The notes under the pieces: generated by a model | Seen by the model: only the letters and a program-made list of their open reading frames with translations | Database searches by the model: none | What the model was told of the DNA's origin: nothing | Program-made: the position numbers and the translations under genes | Part shown: piece after piece, positions 1-9,178 of the stretch | Layout of the letters: the number at the start of each line of letters is the position of its first letter | How positions within the stretch are numbered: position 1 is the stretch's first letter | From: Aureliella sp046290675 | GTDB lineage: Bacteria; Planctomycetota; Planctomycetia; Pirellulales; Pirellulaceae | Direction: 5' to 3' | Length of the DNA: 64,000 bases | Assembly (NCBI GenBank): GCA_046290675.1 | Contig: JBKAHA010000012.1 | Span: forward strand, 62,001-126,000

Positions 1-2
1 AG

Positions 3-1988
3 CGGGTTACCTTGCGTGAGGCGATTCACATCGTGAACCATGGGAATCAACTCAGCCTAGAGTCGCTTGAGGTGCGTGAGTGGGATGGGATTCAACGAAG
101 CGAACCATCCAACCAGAATGCGAAAGTAGTCACGATTGATGGAACCGAGATAGCGGGTGGAATCAATTCTTACGACAGCGAAACGAAGGCTTGGCAAATC
201 CAACTACGAGAGGGCGGAAAGGAGAGTATCCAGGGCGATTCATTGCGACGAGGAGATGTTTGGATCCTAACCGGCTCGGCGGCCGAACAGCCGAAATCGA
301 ATACTCAGAACGAGGCTGTAGATGAAACGGAGGCTGTTGAGCCATTTGATTCGCCAGCGGACCCAGGCGATTTTGGTGGGATTGAAGTGGTATTAGAAAG
401 CCGAGAGAGGATACGTGGTGCTTGGATTCCCAGTGATTCAGAGATGCTCCGATTCAGTGTTGTGGGGGTGAGCCCAGAGAATGGTGGGGGGGATGTATTC
501 TTTCCCATTTCTAAAGTACGCGGCATTGTTGGATCTACCGCTCGATTCGATTTTGATTCGATGGATGTCCGTTTAGGGACTTTGAAAACGCAATCGTCTC
601 AATTGGTAGGGAATCTGGATCCAGCGACTGAAGTTGACGCAAGCCATGCGTCTATCTGTTGGAAGCCGGTAGGCAGCTTAACGTCGAGTGTAATTTCGAG
701 TGCCGCATCGGGAGTCATTGTTTATCGTCGCCGGCTTCCGCGCGTCAAAACGCGTGAGAGAGATGGTACGAATGAGATTGAGATCATCGACTTTTTGTCC
801 AGCGACGATAGTGAAGGCAAGAGTGAGTCTGGTGTCGAGCCCATACCAGGAAGCCGGGAGATCAAATTCAGAACAGGGGATGCGATCTCCGGTGTGGTTG
901 ATCAGATCGACGACAAAGGTATGCACTTCAAGTCGTCTCAGTCTGAATCTACCTTTGCCGCGCACCATCAGATTCAGGAGATTGAGCTCAACCCTCTGCT
1001 TGGAAACAGGACGTTTAGCCGCCAACGCTTGGATCGGCTGATGACCGTTCCGCGTTCGCGCAAGAGTGATCCACCAACGCATCTTTTTCTATCCGTACGT
1101 GGTGATCTGCTGCGTGGCAGACTTGTAAGCTTGAACAAAGGGAAGGTGGAGGTCGAGGTTCGGTTGGAGGTGGTTGAATTCTCCACCGACCAGATCTCGA
1201 AGATCATTTGGCTGCACGATCGAGATTGGGAGGACGATGCCAACGGAAGTCCCAATGAAACTGGCGAGCAGTCTGAGCCTTTTCTCGTGCATGCAATCAC
1301 TGGAAGCGGGCGAGGATTAACGTTTGCGCCGGACCGTTGCTCAACCGATTCTCTGGCGGGTTCTTCGGATCTCCTTGGTGACTGTATGGTTTCAGTGAAT
1401 GATTTGAGTCGTATTCTTTTCGGACGGGATATTGAAAAACGAATCGTTGAGTTTCAGGAGGACCCTTGGATTCTTAGCCTTGCCCAGTTGCCAAGGGTAT
1501 TTATGGAAGATGACACCGGAGGCACATCGGGCGGAGCTTATACCGGCACGGCTTCAGAGTTGGTTGGCAAGCTGGCTCCTGAGTTCAGCTTGAAAAAACT
1601 AGACGGCGAGCTGTTTCGGTTGAGAGAACAACGAGGCCAGGTTGTGGTGCTCGATTTTTGGGCGAGCTGGTGCGGGCCATGCGTTCAAACAATGCCTCTG
1701 CTTGAGTCCGCAGTCGACGAAATTGGGGACCCTGGAGTGAAATTGCTCGCTGTGAACCTGCAAGAGAATGACGAGCGGATTCTGGCTGCCAGCGAACGGC
1801 TGCAGTTGAAAGCCACGGTGTTGAAAGACATCAGTGGCCAAGTTGCCGCAGCCTATGACGCGAATGCGATACCACAGACCGTAATCATTGATCGATCCGG
1901 GGTGATACAAAACGTATTCGTCGGGGGCGGTTCGAAAGTCGTCGAACAAATTAAGCTGGCCATTGAGCGTGTTTTGGACGCAGGTTAG
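3..1988 (+). CDS. Large protein with C-terminal TlpA-like thioredoxin domain (5' end outside window)
   Basis: The frame is open to the left window edge with no stop, so the gene very probably begins upstream; the first start-like codon inside is a TTG at 12. About 500 N-terminal residues are not recognised; they contain short repeated units of the type 'F..GD.I.G' that may be small beta domains. The C-terminal 140 residues are a TlpA/ResA-like thioredoxin domain with the redox motif WCGPC near 1670-1685, preceded by VVVLDFWAS and followed by the cis-proline segment IPQTVIID. Family members reduce or exchange disulfides, usually in the periplasm; no signal peptide can be checked because the N-terminus is missing. 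It stands 104 bases before the cupin gene on the same strand. Confidence 0.8.
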   Translation, partial: RVTLREAIHIVNHGNQLSLESLEVREWDGIQRSEPSNQNAKVVTIDGTEIAGGINSYDSETKAWQIQLREGGKESIQGDSLRRGDVWILTGSAAEQPKSNTQNEAVDETEAVEPFDSPADPGDFGGIEVVLESRERIRGAWIPSDSEMLRFSVVGVSPENGGGDVFFPISKVRGIVGSTARFDFDSMDVRLGTLKTQSSQLVGNLDPATEVDASHASICWKPVGSLTSSVISSAASGVIVYRRRLPRVKTRERDGTNEIEIIDFLSSDDSEGKSESGVEPIPGSREIKFRTGDAISGVVDQIDDKGMHFKSSQSESTFAAHHQIQEIELNPLLGNRTFSRQRLDRLMTVPRSRKSDPPTHLFLSVRGDLLRGRLVSLNKGKVEVEVRLEVVEFSTDQISKIIWLHDRDWEDDANGSPNETGEQSEPFLVHAITGSGRGLTFAPDRCSTDSLAGSSDLLGDCMVSVNDLSRILFGRDIEKRIVEFQEDPWILSLAQLPRVFMEDDTGGTSGGAYTGTASELVGKLAPEFSLKKLDGELFRLREQRGQVVVLDFWASWCGPCVQTMPLLESAVDEIGDPGVKLLAVNLQENDERILAASERLQLKATVLKDISGQVAAAYDANAIPQTVIIDRSGVIQNVFVGGGSKVVEQIKLAIERVLDAG

Positions 1989-2092
1989 GGATCTCGTTCC
2001 ATGATGAGTAATTACCAAATCGACGCTTCAACTTAGCCCACGATCGTTGTAAGTCCTCGGTCGACAATGAACGAATGGTGTAGAGCGAATCA

Positions 2093-2452
2093 ATGAGTAA
2101 AGCCAACTTAGAAGAAAAATTTGCGCAGTTCTCTGATCACTGGAATCCGCGGATTGTTGCGGAACTCAATGGGCAGCAAGTCAAAGTGGCGAAACTGCTA
2201 GGTGAATTCGATTGGCATGCGCACCAAGCTGAAGACGAACTTTTCTGGGTGATTCGCGGCGAGTTGAAGATCGAGCTGGAAAACGATTCGATTTGCCTGG
2301 GACCCAATGAACTGTATGTTGTTCCACGCGGTGTTCAACATCGACCTGTCGCCACGGAAGAAGTTTGGGTCGTACTGTTTGAGCCTGCGTCAACCATCAA
2401 CACCGGTGAAGTCGCGTCGGAGAGAACCCGTACCGATTTGGAACGACTTTGA
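2093..2452 (+). CDS. Single-domain cupin protein
   Basis: A 119-residue protein with the two cupin signatures: a WHAHQAEDELFWVIRGE segment carrying the usual metal-binding His, His and Glu, and a later PRGVQHRP segment carrying the second-motif His. The whole protein is one beta-barrel domain without a signal peptide, so it should be cytoplasmic. Small cupins of this type may be sugar isomerases, dioxygenases or simple binding proteins; the sequence does not settle which. The gene is 48 bases ahead of the DUF389 membrane protein and may share its transcript. Confidence 0.85.
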   Translation: MSKANLEEKFAQFSDHWNPRIVAELNGQQVKVAKLLGEFDWHAHQAEDELFWVIRGELKIELENDSICLGPNELYVVPRGVQHRPVATEEVWVVLFEPASTINTGEVASERTRTDLERL

Positions 2453-2500
2453 CCGTGAGATCGAAGGACTTTTGAGAGTAGAGCTAAATGGAGTTGGCCG

Positions 2501-3976
2501 ATGGTGAAGAAGCTCGCGGAAACCGAAGTCGTTTTGGTAATCTTCGCGCAGTCCCAAATTGATCCTGGGCTTGGCTTGGCCAAACGGCTGCTCAAACATG
2601 GAAGTTTCCATTTCTCGATTGTGGTCTACGCAGACAGCTCGGAACGTCTGGAGAAGCAGGTCGCATCGCGTGTGGAGAGTGATCTAGAGGTTGGGGCAAT
2701 TCCTGTCAGCTCATTCTCTGGCGAGCCTAGTGAGTTGATTAAGGAGTTTGACAAGCTATCAGGCCTGCGCATCGTACTTCTACCGGGCCTGGATCAATTA
2801 GACGAGCAACGGTTGAGCTTGCTGAAGGGAATTCATGCAACCACAGTCTGTTTCGAGAGTCATCTCGGTTTGCAGTCTGACCTCGCCGGGCTTTGGTCGC
2901 TTGGAGAGGATTCGTCTGGCGATTTAACTTGGTTCGCCGAACATTTGGCTTCCTATCCTACAGTGAAGTCACTCGACCGTGCGGTTCTGGATGACCGAAC
3001 CGAGTACGAGAAGCTCGAGCATTCTAATGCAGACTGGGTGATGGTATCTGCGGACGACGGGACCATCGAGTCTCGCGCGCGGCAATGCAAGTCTGTCATC
3101 GAATCGGCGGTTGGCCCTGTGCTGCTCATTCGAAGCGAATGTTCGTGGTGGCAGTGGTTGACTGAGCGGCAGATCCCAGAGTTCGTAGCGAACGCGGTTC
3201 CTCAAATGGAACGTGAACAGCGGAGGTCGCTTTCGCAACAGCTCGAGAAATACGCGAGTCTTGATTTCGAGTTTATCGCCCTCATCTCCGCGTCTAGCTT
3301 TTTGGCTTCGTTCGGCTTGCTCCAAAACTCCGCTGCGGTAATCATCGGCGCAATGCTAGTCGCGCCTCTGATGACGCCAATTCTCGGGGCGGGATTGGCG
3401 CTCGCGCATGGGAATCGGCCACTTTTTCGCAGCAGCCTGCGAACCATATCACTGGGGTTTCTGGCGGCTCTACTCACGAGCTGCTGTTTCGGTTGCATCG
3501 TCCGTTTTCTGTTCCCAGTCATCTTGGATGAGAGAAACGGACTGATCTACCTGACTTCAGAAATGTGGTCGCGCACACACCCGACTGGAATTGATTTTCT
3601 GGTGGGGCTTGTTGGGGGGGCGGCGGCGGCGTTTGCCCGAACGCGATCCCACCTGGCAGACGCTTTGGCCGGTGCTGCTATTGCTGCGGCACTGGTGCCG
3701 CCCATTTCGACGGCTGGTCTGCACATTGCATTCACTGGATTGGCGTTAGGAATTCCCGAGAGTTACGGATCCGTTTCAAATCTGATCTATGGTCCGGTCC
3801 TACTTTTCGTAGCAAACATGTTGACGATCATGATTGGGTCGTCTTTCGTACTCTGGGCATGCGGTATCCGAGCTGACCACGGCCATTCGCGGAAGGAGAA
3901 GTGGACGACGCGAATGACTTTTCTATTGGTAATGCTGACAGCCATTGTGTTAGTCTGGATCATTCAACACCCGTAG
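2501..3976 (+). CDS. DUF389 family membrane protein with N-terminal universal-stress-like region
   Basis: A 491-residue protein. The first 220 residues look soluble and contain two stretches resembling universal stress protein folds (VVLVIFAQSQ near residue 10 and WVMVSADDGT near 180, the latter followed by GPVLLIR). The second half is the DUF389 membrane domain, recognised by the segment LLQNSAAVIIGAMLVAPLM and the following ILGAGLALAHGN. About six hydrophobic segments follow, ending near the C-terminus. The function of DUF389 is not established; transport or stress sensing is a guess. It converges with the aquaporin-like gene, 139 bases away; that gap shows no clear terminator. Confidence 0.85.
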   Translation: MVKKLAETEVVLVIFAQSQIDPGLGLAKRLLKHGSFHFSIVVYADSSERLEKQVASRVESDLEVGAIPVSSFSGEPSELIKEFDKLSGLRIVLLPGLDQLDEQRLSLLKGIHATTVCFESHLGLQSDLAGLWSLGEDSSGDLTWFAEHLASYPTVKSLDRAVLDDRTEYEKLEHSNADWVMVSADDGTIESRARQCKSVIESAVGPVLLIRSECSWWQWLTERQIPEFVANAVPQMEREQRRSLSQQLEKYASLDFEFIALISASSFLASFGLLQNSAAVIIGAMLVAPLMTPILGAGLALAHGNRPLFRSSLRTISLGFLAALLTSCCFGCIVRFLFPVILDERNGLIYLTSEMWSRTHPTGIDFLVGLVGGAAAAFARTRSHLADALAGAAIAAALVPPISTAGLHIAFTGLALGIPESYGSVSNLIYGPVLLFVANMLTIMIGSSFVLWACGIRADHGHSRKEKWTTRMTFLLVMLTAIVLVWIIQHP

Positions 3977-4115
3977 ACCGCGGGAACTCGAACAGATGTA
4001 GTGCAGTAAACCGGTCGCGAAGCGAGGGGCTCGTTGCGAACGAGAGCGTGAATTGCCTTCGCATCGGAACTGTTTGAAAGAACGCCGAACCACTCGATCG
4101 TGATGATCCTGTAGT

Positions 4116-4976
4116 TCAGTCGGTGCTTTCGCCGTGCATCGGACTGATCAACCTCTGGTAGATCACTCCGCCTGTGCAGGCGCCCAAGATTGGGGCAATG
4201 ATATAGACCGTCAGCCATCCCCATTCGCTGCCCAGTGGTAGAGCTATGTTTCCCCACCCCGCGAAGTAAGAAAATAGACGTGGGCCAAAATCTCGCGCCG
4301 GATTAAAGCACGCTTGTGTTAATGGGGCGATTACTGAGATGAGTGCTGCTACGGTGAGCCCGATGAAAATGGCGGCTTGGCGTTGGTCTGGTCGTTCGCG
4401 GTTTCGATTGTCCGAAAATGCGAACACCATACAGGCGAGAATAGCTGTTCCTATCGCCTCCGCGAAAAAGGCAACGTGGTGAGGGACAAGTCTCTTGAGT
4501 TGTTGATGCTCCACCGCGGAGTAGGTTTCCGATTGAAGGCCGCCTGGATTAGGGAAAAATTCCCCATAACAGGAAGCCGTAATCTGGCTTCCGGCTCGGC
4601 CTCGAATCACACCAAAATCGGACTCGACTTGGCTGAGCGCCGGTGAGAACAGAAAGAAGAGAACGGCTGCGGCAACAAACGCACCCGCGAACTGCGCGAC
4701 GATGTAGGTCAATATTCGGTTCTTCGGAAAGTCACCGACAATTGCCAACGCGACCGTGATCGCAGGGTTGATATGGGCTCCGCTGATGCCTCCGATGGAG
4801 TAGATTGCCAGCATGATGGCAAGTCCCCATACCACCGCAACTTGCCAAAGTCCATCTGGCGCTCCGTAACAGACAGCTGAATGTACGACGCCACAGCCAA
4901 AAAATATGAGAATGAACGTGCCGCAAAATTCAGCCCAGAAACACTGGACCTTGGATGGTTCGGTCTGAAGGTTCAT
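4116..4976 (-). CDS. Major intrinsic protein (aquaporin / glycerol facilitator family)
   Basis: A 286-residue membrane channel. Both half-helix NPA boxes are visible: GAHINPAITVALA in the first half and ACFNPARDFGPRLF in the second, the latter with the Arg that lines the selectivity filter. Six transmembrane segments can be traced from FILIFFGCGVVHSAV to the C-terminal LTVYIIAPILGACTGGVIY. Family members conduct water or small neutral solutes such as glycerol; the D after the second NPAR is common in glycerol facilitators, but I do not call the substrate. The ATG at 4976 fits the usual N-terminus (EFCGTFILIFFG). It is transcribed alone, convergent with the DUF389 gene. Confidence 0.9.
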   Translation of the reverse strand: MNLQTEPSKVQCFWAEFCGTFILIFFGCGVVHSAVCYGAPDGLWQVAVVWGLAIMLAIYSIGGISGAHINPAITVALAIVGDFPKNRILTYIVAQFAGAFVAAAVLFFLFSPALSQVESDFGVIRGRAGSQITASCYGEFFPNPGGLQSETYSAVEHQQLKRLVPHHVAFFAEAIGTAILACMVFAFSDNRNRERPDQRQAAIFIGLTVAALISVIAPLTQACFNPARDFGPRLFSYFAGWGNIALPLGSEWGWLTVYIIAPILGACTGGVIYQRLISPMHGESTD

Positions 4977-5126
4977 GCTCTCGCCTGCGCAGCAGTTTCT
5001 CGATGTGGACGAAGAACCCTATAGTAATCAATCCAAAGACGGCCTTGTTACTTGACGGGGCTGGCATGCCGCCGAGTCTTAGTTGACGGGGCGGGTCTCT
5101 TTGAAACTCATGCCAAGCCCAGTGGT

Positions 5127-6419
5127 TCACCGACGCCTTGTGATCTTGCGAGCGGGGAAAAGACGCTTCTTTTTTGGTGCGTCCGAGTCGGAGACTTCTG
5201 CAGCCGCAACGACAGCCTCTTTCTTCGGAGGTTCGTCACCGAAGGAATCGCGTTCCAGCAGGCGATTGATATTCGCTTCGATCGCGGTTAGCTGGGGGCC
5301 CTCGTCAAGTGTCACGAATGTGAAGGCGATGCCTTCGCGTCCCATTCGCCCGGTTCGACCAACTCGGTGCACGTAGTCTTCGCAGTCGAGTGGAATATCG
5401 TAGTTGACGATGTGAGAAACCGTTGACACATCAATTCCACGCCCGACAACATCGGTCGCTACCAGAATATTGATCTTGCCAGCGCGCAGGGCGTTGAAGA
5501 CTCGATCGCGATCACGCTGATTCATATCACCGTGAATGCAATCTAGTTTTGCTTTTGATAGCCTATCAACTCCTTGGAGCTCTTTCTCCAGTGCAAGATG
5601 AAGCCGGTCCGTGCCGCGTTTAGTTCGGCAGAAGATGATGGCTTGGCGAGGTTGTTCACGCTTGAGTAACTTGACCAGCGTTGGAAATTTATCTTTCTGT
5701 TGAACGGTGAAGTAACGTTGTTCGATCGTAGCAACGGAGACGTTCTTGCCGGAGCAATCAATATGGACCGGGTCTTGTTGATACCGAGAAGTCAGTCGCT
5801 TGATCTCGGGTGGCATGGTTGCGCTCAGGAGCAATGTCTGACGATCTTTGGGGCATGAGCGAAGGATTTTCTCAATTGCTGGACGGAATCCAATGTCCAG
5901 CATGCGGTCAGCTTCGTCGAGCACAACGCACCAGAGGTCTCTGGTCTGAAAAGTTCGTCGTTGGATATGATCAAAAACTCGGCCCGGTGTTCCAACGACG
6001 ATCTGCGTGCCGTCCTTGAGTTGTTGCATCTGACGACGCATATGCTTGCCACCTGCAAGAACAGTGACTGCCGTTTTACAGCCATGAGCTAGCTTCACAA
6101 TCTCTTGGTAAACTTGCTCCGCGAGTTCTCGCGTCGGTACTAAGATCAAAGCCTGGGGATTGCGGCACTCGCTGAGAGGATCGAGGCATTCCAAGATTGG
6201 AATCGAAAACGCCGCTGTTTTGCCTGTTCCAGTGCGAGCTTGGCCAATTACATCCTTGCCATCCAGTGCAGGCGGAATGACTTTCTCTTGGATGGGAGAC
6301 GGCGTCTCGTAGCCATGCTTCTTTAGGGCGCGAAGCATCACTTTCGAGAGGTCTAAGTCAGAAAATTTGGTTTCAGGTTCTTCGGATCGTTGTTCGGGTT
6401 TGCGTTCAGAGTTAGGCAT
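5127..6419 (-). CDS. DEAD-box ATP-dependent RNA helicase (RhlE/CshA-like)
   Basis: A 430-residue helicase with all core motifs in order: Q motif near GYETPSPIQEKVIPPAL, Walker A ARTGTGKTAAF, PTRELAEQ, the DEAD box VLDEADRMLD, SAT in LLSATMP, then IIFCRTKRG, ATDVVGRGIDV and HRVGRTGRMGR in the second RecA domain. A short basic tail (KKKRLFPARKITRRR) ends the protein, as in many RhlE-type enzymes that unwind RNA in ribosome assembly or mRNA decay. The upstream region carries an 80-base imperfect palindrome at 6529-6609 that could form a hairpin in the leader. Confidence 0.95.
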   Translation of the reverse strand: MPNSERKPEQRSEEPETKFSDLDLSKVMLRALKKHGYETPSPIQEKVIPPALDGKDVIGQARTGTGKTAAFSIPILECLDPLSECRNPQALILVPTRELAEQVYQEIVKLAHGCKTAVTVLAGGKHMRRQMQQLKDGTQIVVGTPGRVFDHIQRRTFQTRDLWCVVLDEADRMLDIGFRPAIEKILRSCPKDRQTLLLSATMPPEIKRLTSRYQQDPVHIDCSGKNVSVATIEQRYFTVQQKDKFPTLVKLLKREQPRQAIIFCRTKRGTDRLHLALEKELQGVDRLSKAKLDCIHGDMNQRDRDRVFNALRAGKINILVATDVVGRGIDVSTVSHIVNYDIPLDCEDYVHRVGRTGRMGREGIAFTFVTLDEGPQLTAIEANINRLLERDSFGDEPPKKEAVVAAAEVSDSDAPKKKRLFPARKITRRR

Positions 6420-6940
6420 GAATTGGATTCGTTAAGTGAGGAGGGCAAAAATCATCCTCGCCGAGTCTTAGGAAACAAGTTGATCTAACGAAGATCGTGA
6501 CACTGACTCACTCTCTCTCCAAAGCCAAGCGTCGGGTGCCAGCCCGATGCGGCTGAATTCCAAATCAATGGAATGCAATCGCTTCAGGCTGGCAGATCTC
6601 TGATGACGCGGCTTGAGGTTAGAAAGGTTTTGTCTTTAGAAATTGCGTGAGCGAGGACAATCAAATGGGAGCCATATGGCCGAAACAGGCCAACTGATCG
6701 TCGGACACGTTCCCACGGAAAAGCCAAAGACGAGCTTGCTTCGGCAAGCTGGCGAGGGAATTGTCAATCCGGCTCGAGCGCCGACAACAATTCGGAATGC
6801 CTATGGTAGCTACTTTACTCTCTCGGCGTTACGTCATTTGCGTGCCTTGGCATCGAAACCCGCATTTATGCAAACGGTGCGAGGGCAATCGGATTCTTCG
6901 CTATGCGTTCACCAAAAGTGACGGCCCTTGCAACAGCGGC
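6420..6940. other. 521-base region without a convincing gene
   Basis: The region separates the helicase start from the stop of the phosphoesterase gene. It contains the palindrome at 6529-6609. A plus-strand open frame of 92 codons (6643-6921) has no recognisable domain, an unusual composition and no good ribosome binding site, so I do not call it a gene. Confidence 0.5.
6529..6609. repeat. Nested imperfect palindrome (possible structured leader or palindromic element)
   Basis: Three layers of self-complementarity are nested around one centre: gcgtc (6529-6533) with gacgc (6605-6609), tgccagcc with ggctggca, and ctga-attcca with tggaat...tcag around the loop aatcaa. On the minus strand it would lie 110-190 bases upstream of the helicase ATG, so it may be a leader hairpin. 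It has no T-run and does not share the ends of the CAGGGC elements found elsewhere in the window. Confidence 0.55.
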
Positions 6941-7897
6941 TCAATCTAGAGTTCGCCCCACAATTTCTGTGTTGAGTGCCTCCCAACCTGGGAATCCGCG
7001 GACTTTCGGCGTCGGCTCTGCCCATTTCGAAGTCGAAGCGGCTATTTCGATGCTCTCGTTGGGATGAAATGTTAGAAAGGTGAAGAGGGGCGAAGTATAA
7101 GGCGCCATCCGCCCGTACTGAGCACCGACCCAATAGTAGGAAGCACTATTGATCCACACATAATGAATGCCGGACTGGATGTGATGGCGATCGATATGGT
7201 GATGGCCGCAGAAGCAGGCCTTGATCAGGCCACTACGTTGGTTCGCATCTGAGAGCACTGCTTCAATGGCCCCGGCCGCCGAGTTCTGGTCGATTTCCTC
7301 TGTCATGCCTAGCCCCTGATGGGAAAAGACGACTGTAGGGAGCTTAGTTGAATTCAGATCCTCTTTGAGCCATTCGAGCTGTTCTGGATTGGCGAAGCCG
7401 CGTAACTCGCTCGAAACGTAGAAGTTAGCCTTCGAATAGTCGGTAAACGAGGTTGGGCTCGTCTTCAAATGATTGCGATCCAGGATCACAAAATGCCAGC
7501 CTTTGTGGTCGAAAGAGTAATAGGCTGCCGGAATCTCCCACCTTTCCACCATCGCGGTCTTCGTTGACTTATCCATATCGTGGTTCCCGAGAACGTGGTA
7601 CTTCGGGCCACTGAATTGATTCCAAAGACCCATGCAAGGTTCTGAGTCGACGCCAAAATTGAAGTCGCCCAGCTGCAACAGACAGTCGGGTTCCACTTCG
7701 TCGACTTTTGCCATGAAGGTGTCAAGCCGTTCGAGCGCGTCCGGTGCAAGGCCATAATGAAGATCGGCGATGAGTCCCATCTGCCATGCGGGCGCTTCTC
7801 GGTTTGCCATTGCGGTGGTTCCAAGTGAGCCGAGTAGAACACTGCCACCAGCACTTTGGATCCAGCTTCGCCGCGTTGGATTGCGGAAAGTTGTCAT
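6941..7897 (-). CDS. Secreted calcineurin-like metallophosphoesterase with Tat signal
   Basis: A 318-residue protein. The N-terminus carries a twin-arginine signal (TRRSWIQSAGGSVLLGSLG), so it is predicted to be exported folded. The five metallophosphoesterase blocks are present: D-x-H in LIADLHYG, GDFNFG, GNHDMD, VVFSHQG and the final GHHHIDRHH. These bind a dinuclear metal centre and cleave phosphoester bonds; the substrate cannot be read from the sequence. It may serve phosphate scavenging together with the PhoD-like protein at 23548-26352, but that is inference. No operon partner is evident; the glycosyltransferase upstream ends 130 bases away on the same strand. Confidence 0.9.
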   Translation of the reverse strand: MTTFRNPTRRSWIQSAGGSVLLGSLGTTAMANREAPAWQMGLIADLHYGLAPDALERLDTFMAKVDEVEPDCLLQLGDFNFGVDSEPCMGLWNQFSGPKYHVLGNHDMDKSTKTAMVERWEIPAAYYSFDHKGWHFVILDRNHLKTSPTSFTDYSKANFYVSSELRGFANPEQLEWLKEDLNSTKLPTVVFSHQGLGMTEEIDQNSAAGAIEAVLSDANQRSGLIKACFCGHHHIDRHHIQSGIHYVWINSASYYWVGAQYGRMAPYTSPLFTFLTFHPNESIEIAASTSKWAEPTPKVRGFPGWEALNTEIVGRTLD

Positions 7898-8026
7898 GAA
7901 ATTGCCCTTTAGGATGCTCCGAAGGATGGTTCGGGAGTCACGCGTGATTCAATCAGAGGAAGCAAGTGCTGTTGTGGTCAGGATTGATCGCAATGGTTCA
8001 ACCCGTACGAACGATTTGAGTTGAGA

Positions 8027-9178
8027 CTAGTTCCGCCCTTTCCAGGCGATCGCTCTAAGGCCGAACTTCTCACGGGCAAAGGCGAGCCACTGGATGAGCA
8101 CAAAAGCGGTGACGGAGAACGGGTGAAGTAGGGTGGTCCAAACTGGCCTGCCGAGATGTTTGGAAAGTGCGAAAGCGGGAAGGAAGCTGATTAAGGTCGT
8201 GGCGCCGAACAATATTGTTGCGAGGAGCATTGGGGTGTTTTGATCAGGCCATCCCCAATAAAGTGCGTGTGCAAATCCAAGTGCCGGTGCTACAGATCCT
8301 CCGATCAAGAGGATTGAGAAAACGAAAATGAGCTGCGAATTGGCAATACCTTCGGTTGCGTTTTTGAGCAGCCCGTTGACGGTCTCTTTGAAACCCTCGT
8401 ACATTCGAACCGACGCAATGTCGGATGCATCGAAAAGATCGGTGCTCTTGCCCGCCTCGCGGAAAGCTCTTGGCAGCTTGAGCCCGTCATGTCTGGAGTT
8501 CTTGATCGCGCTGTGTCCACCGCAGGCGAGGTAGTCAGCTTTGTCCGCAATGAATAACTGGCCGCAACCGGCTCCAAAGGAAGCCTTGTTCGATTTTCGC
8601 ATCTGATCGAGTGGCAAGTAGCCCAGCAGAACGTAGTGCATCATTGGTATCAGTAAACGCTCGCCGAGGCTTTTCGTGTGCTGCCTTGGAAAACCACTGT
8701 GAAGGCTAACGTTGGCTCGCGCGAATTCGGCTCGGCATCGTTCAACGAAGTCTTTTGTCACGTGCACGTCAGCGTCTAGAAAAACGAGCGTATCGTGCGT
8801 GGCTCGGTCGGCGAGTTGCCAGCATGCATGTTGCTTGCCGTTCCAACCATCTGGGAGAGGCTCGGATTGTTCTAGCCTCAAACGCGGATCGTTCGCTGAG
8901 AGTGCCCGAACCATATCGGGTGTCTGGTCCTCGGAGTGGTCGTCCAAGACGATCAATTCGAAGTTGTGATCTTCGCTCTGCAAAATGTTGTTCAAAGTTG
9001 CTTCGATACGTTCAGCTTCGTTCCTCGCTGGAATCAAAACCGAAACGGGATGCTTTTCTGTATCTTGCCCGTTTGTGCCGTGTTCCGCCCTCGAGAACAG
9101 TTGTAAATTCTTGAAGACCATCGCTGCCGGCAGCAGAGCAAGGAGGAAGGTGGCGATCGCCAGCAGTAAGTAAATCAT
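8027..9178 (-). CDS. Membrane-bound family 2 glycosyltransferase (CrtQ/HpnB-like)
   Basis: A 383-residue GT-A enzyme. It starts with a hydrophobic anchor (LLAIATFLLALLPAAMVF). The nucleotide-sugar binding block follows (SVLIPARNEAERIEATLNN and LIVLDDHSEDQTPD), then the metal-binding DxD in LVFLDADVHV. At least three more hydrophobic segments fill the C-terminal third. This layout is typical of glycosyltransferases acting on membrane lipids such as carotenoid acids (CrtQ) or hopanoids (HpnB). A carotenoid desaturase-like gene lies at 21944-23500 but is not adjacent, so a shared pathway is only a suggestion. Confidence 0.8.
   Translation of the reverse strand: MIYLLLAIATFLLALLPAAMVFKNLQLFSRAEHGTNGQDTEKHPVSVLIPARNEAERIEATLNNILQSEDHNFELIVLDDHSEDQTPDMVRALSANDPRLRLEQSEPLPDGWNGKQHACWQLADRATHDTLVFLDADVHVTKDFVERCRAEFARANVSLHSGFPRQHTKSLGERLLIPMMHYVLLGYLPLDQMRKSNKASFGAGCGQLFIADKADYLACGGHSAIKNSRHDGLKLPRAFREAGKSTDLFDASDIASVRMYEGFKETVNGLLKNATEGIANSQLIFVFSILLIGGSVAPALGFAHALYWGWPDQNTPMLLATILFGATTLISFLPAFALSKHLGRPVWTTLLHPFSVTAFVLIQWLAFAREKFGLRAIAWKGRN

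Noticed and set aside
6643..6921. A 92-codon plus-strand open frame in the gap after the helicase
   Set aside because: It has no recognisable domain, an atypical composition, no convincing ribosome binding site, and overlaps a second equally plausible frame; likely chance.
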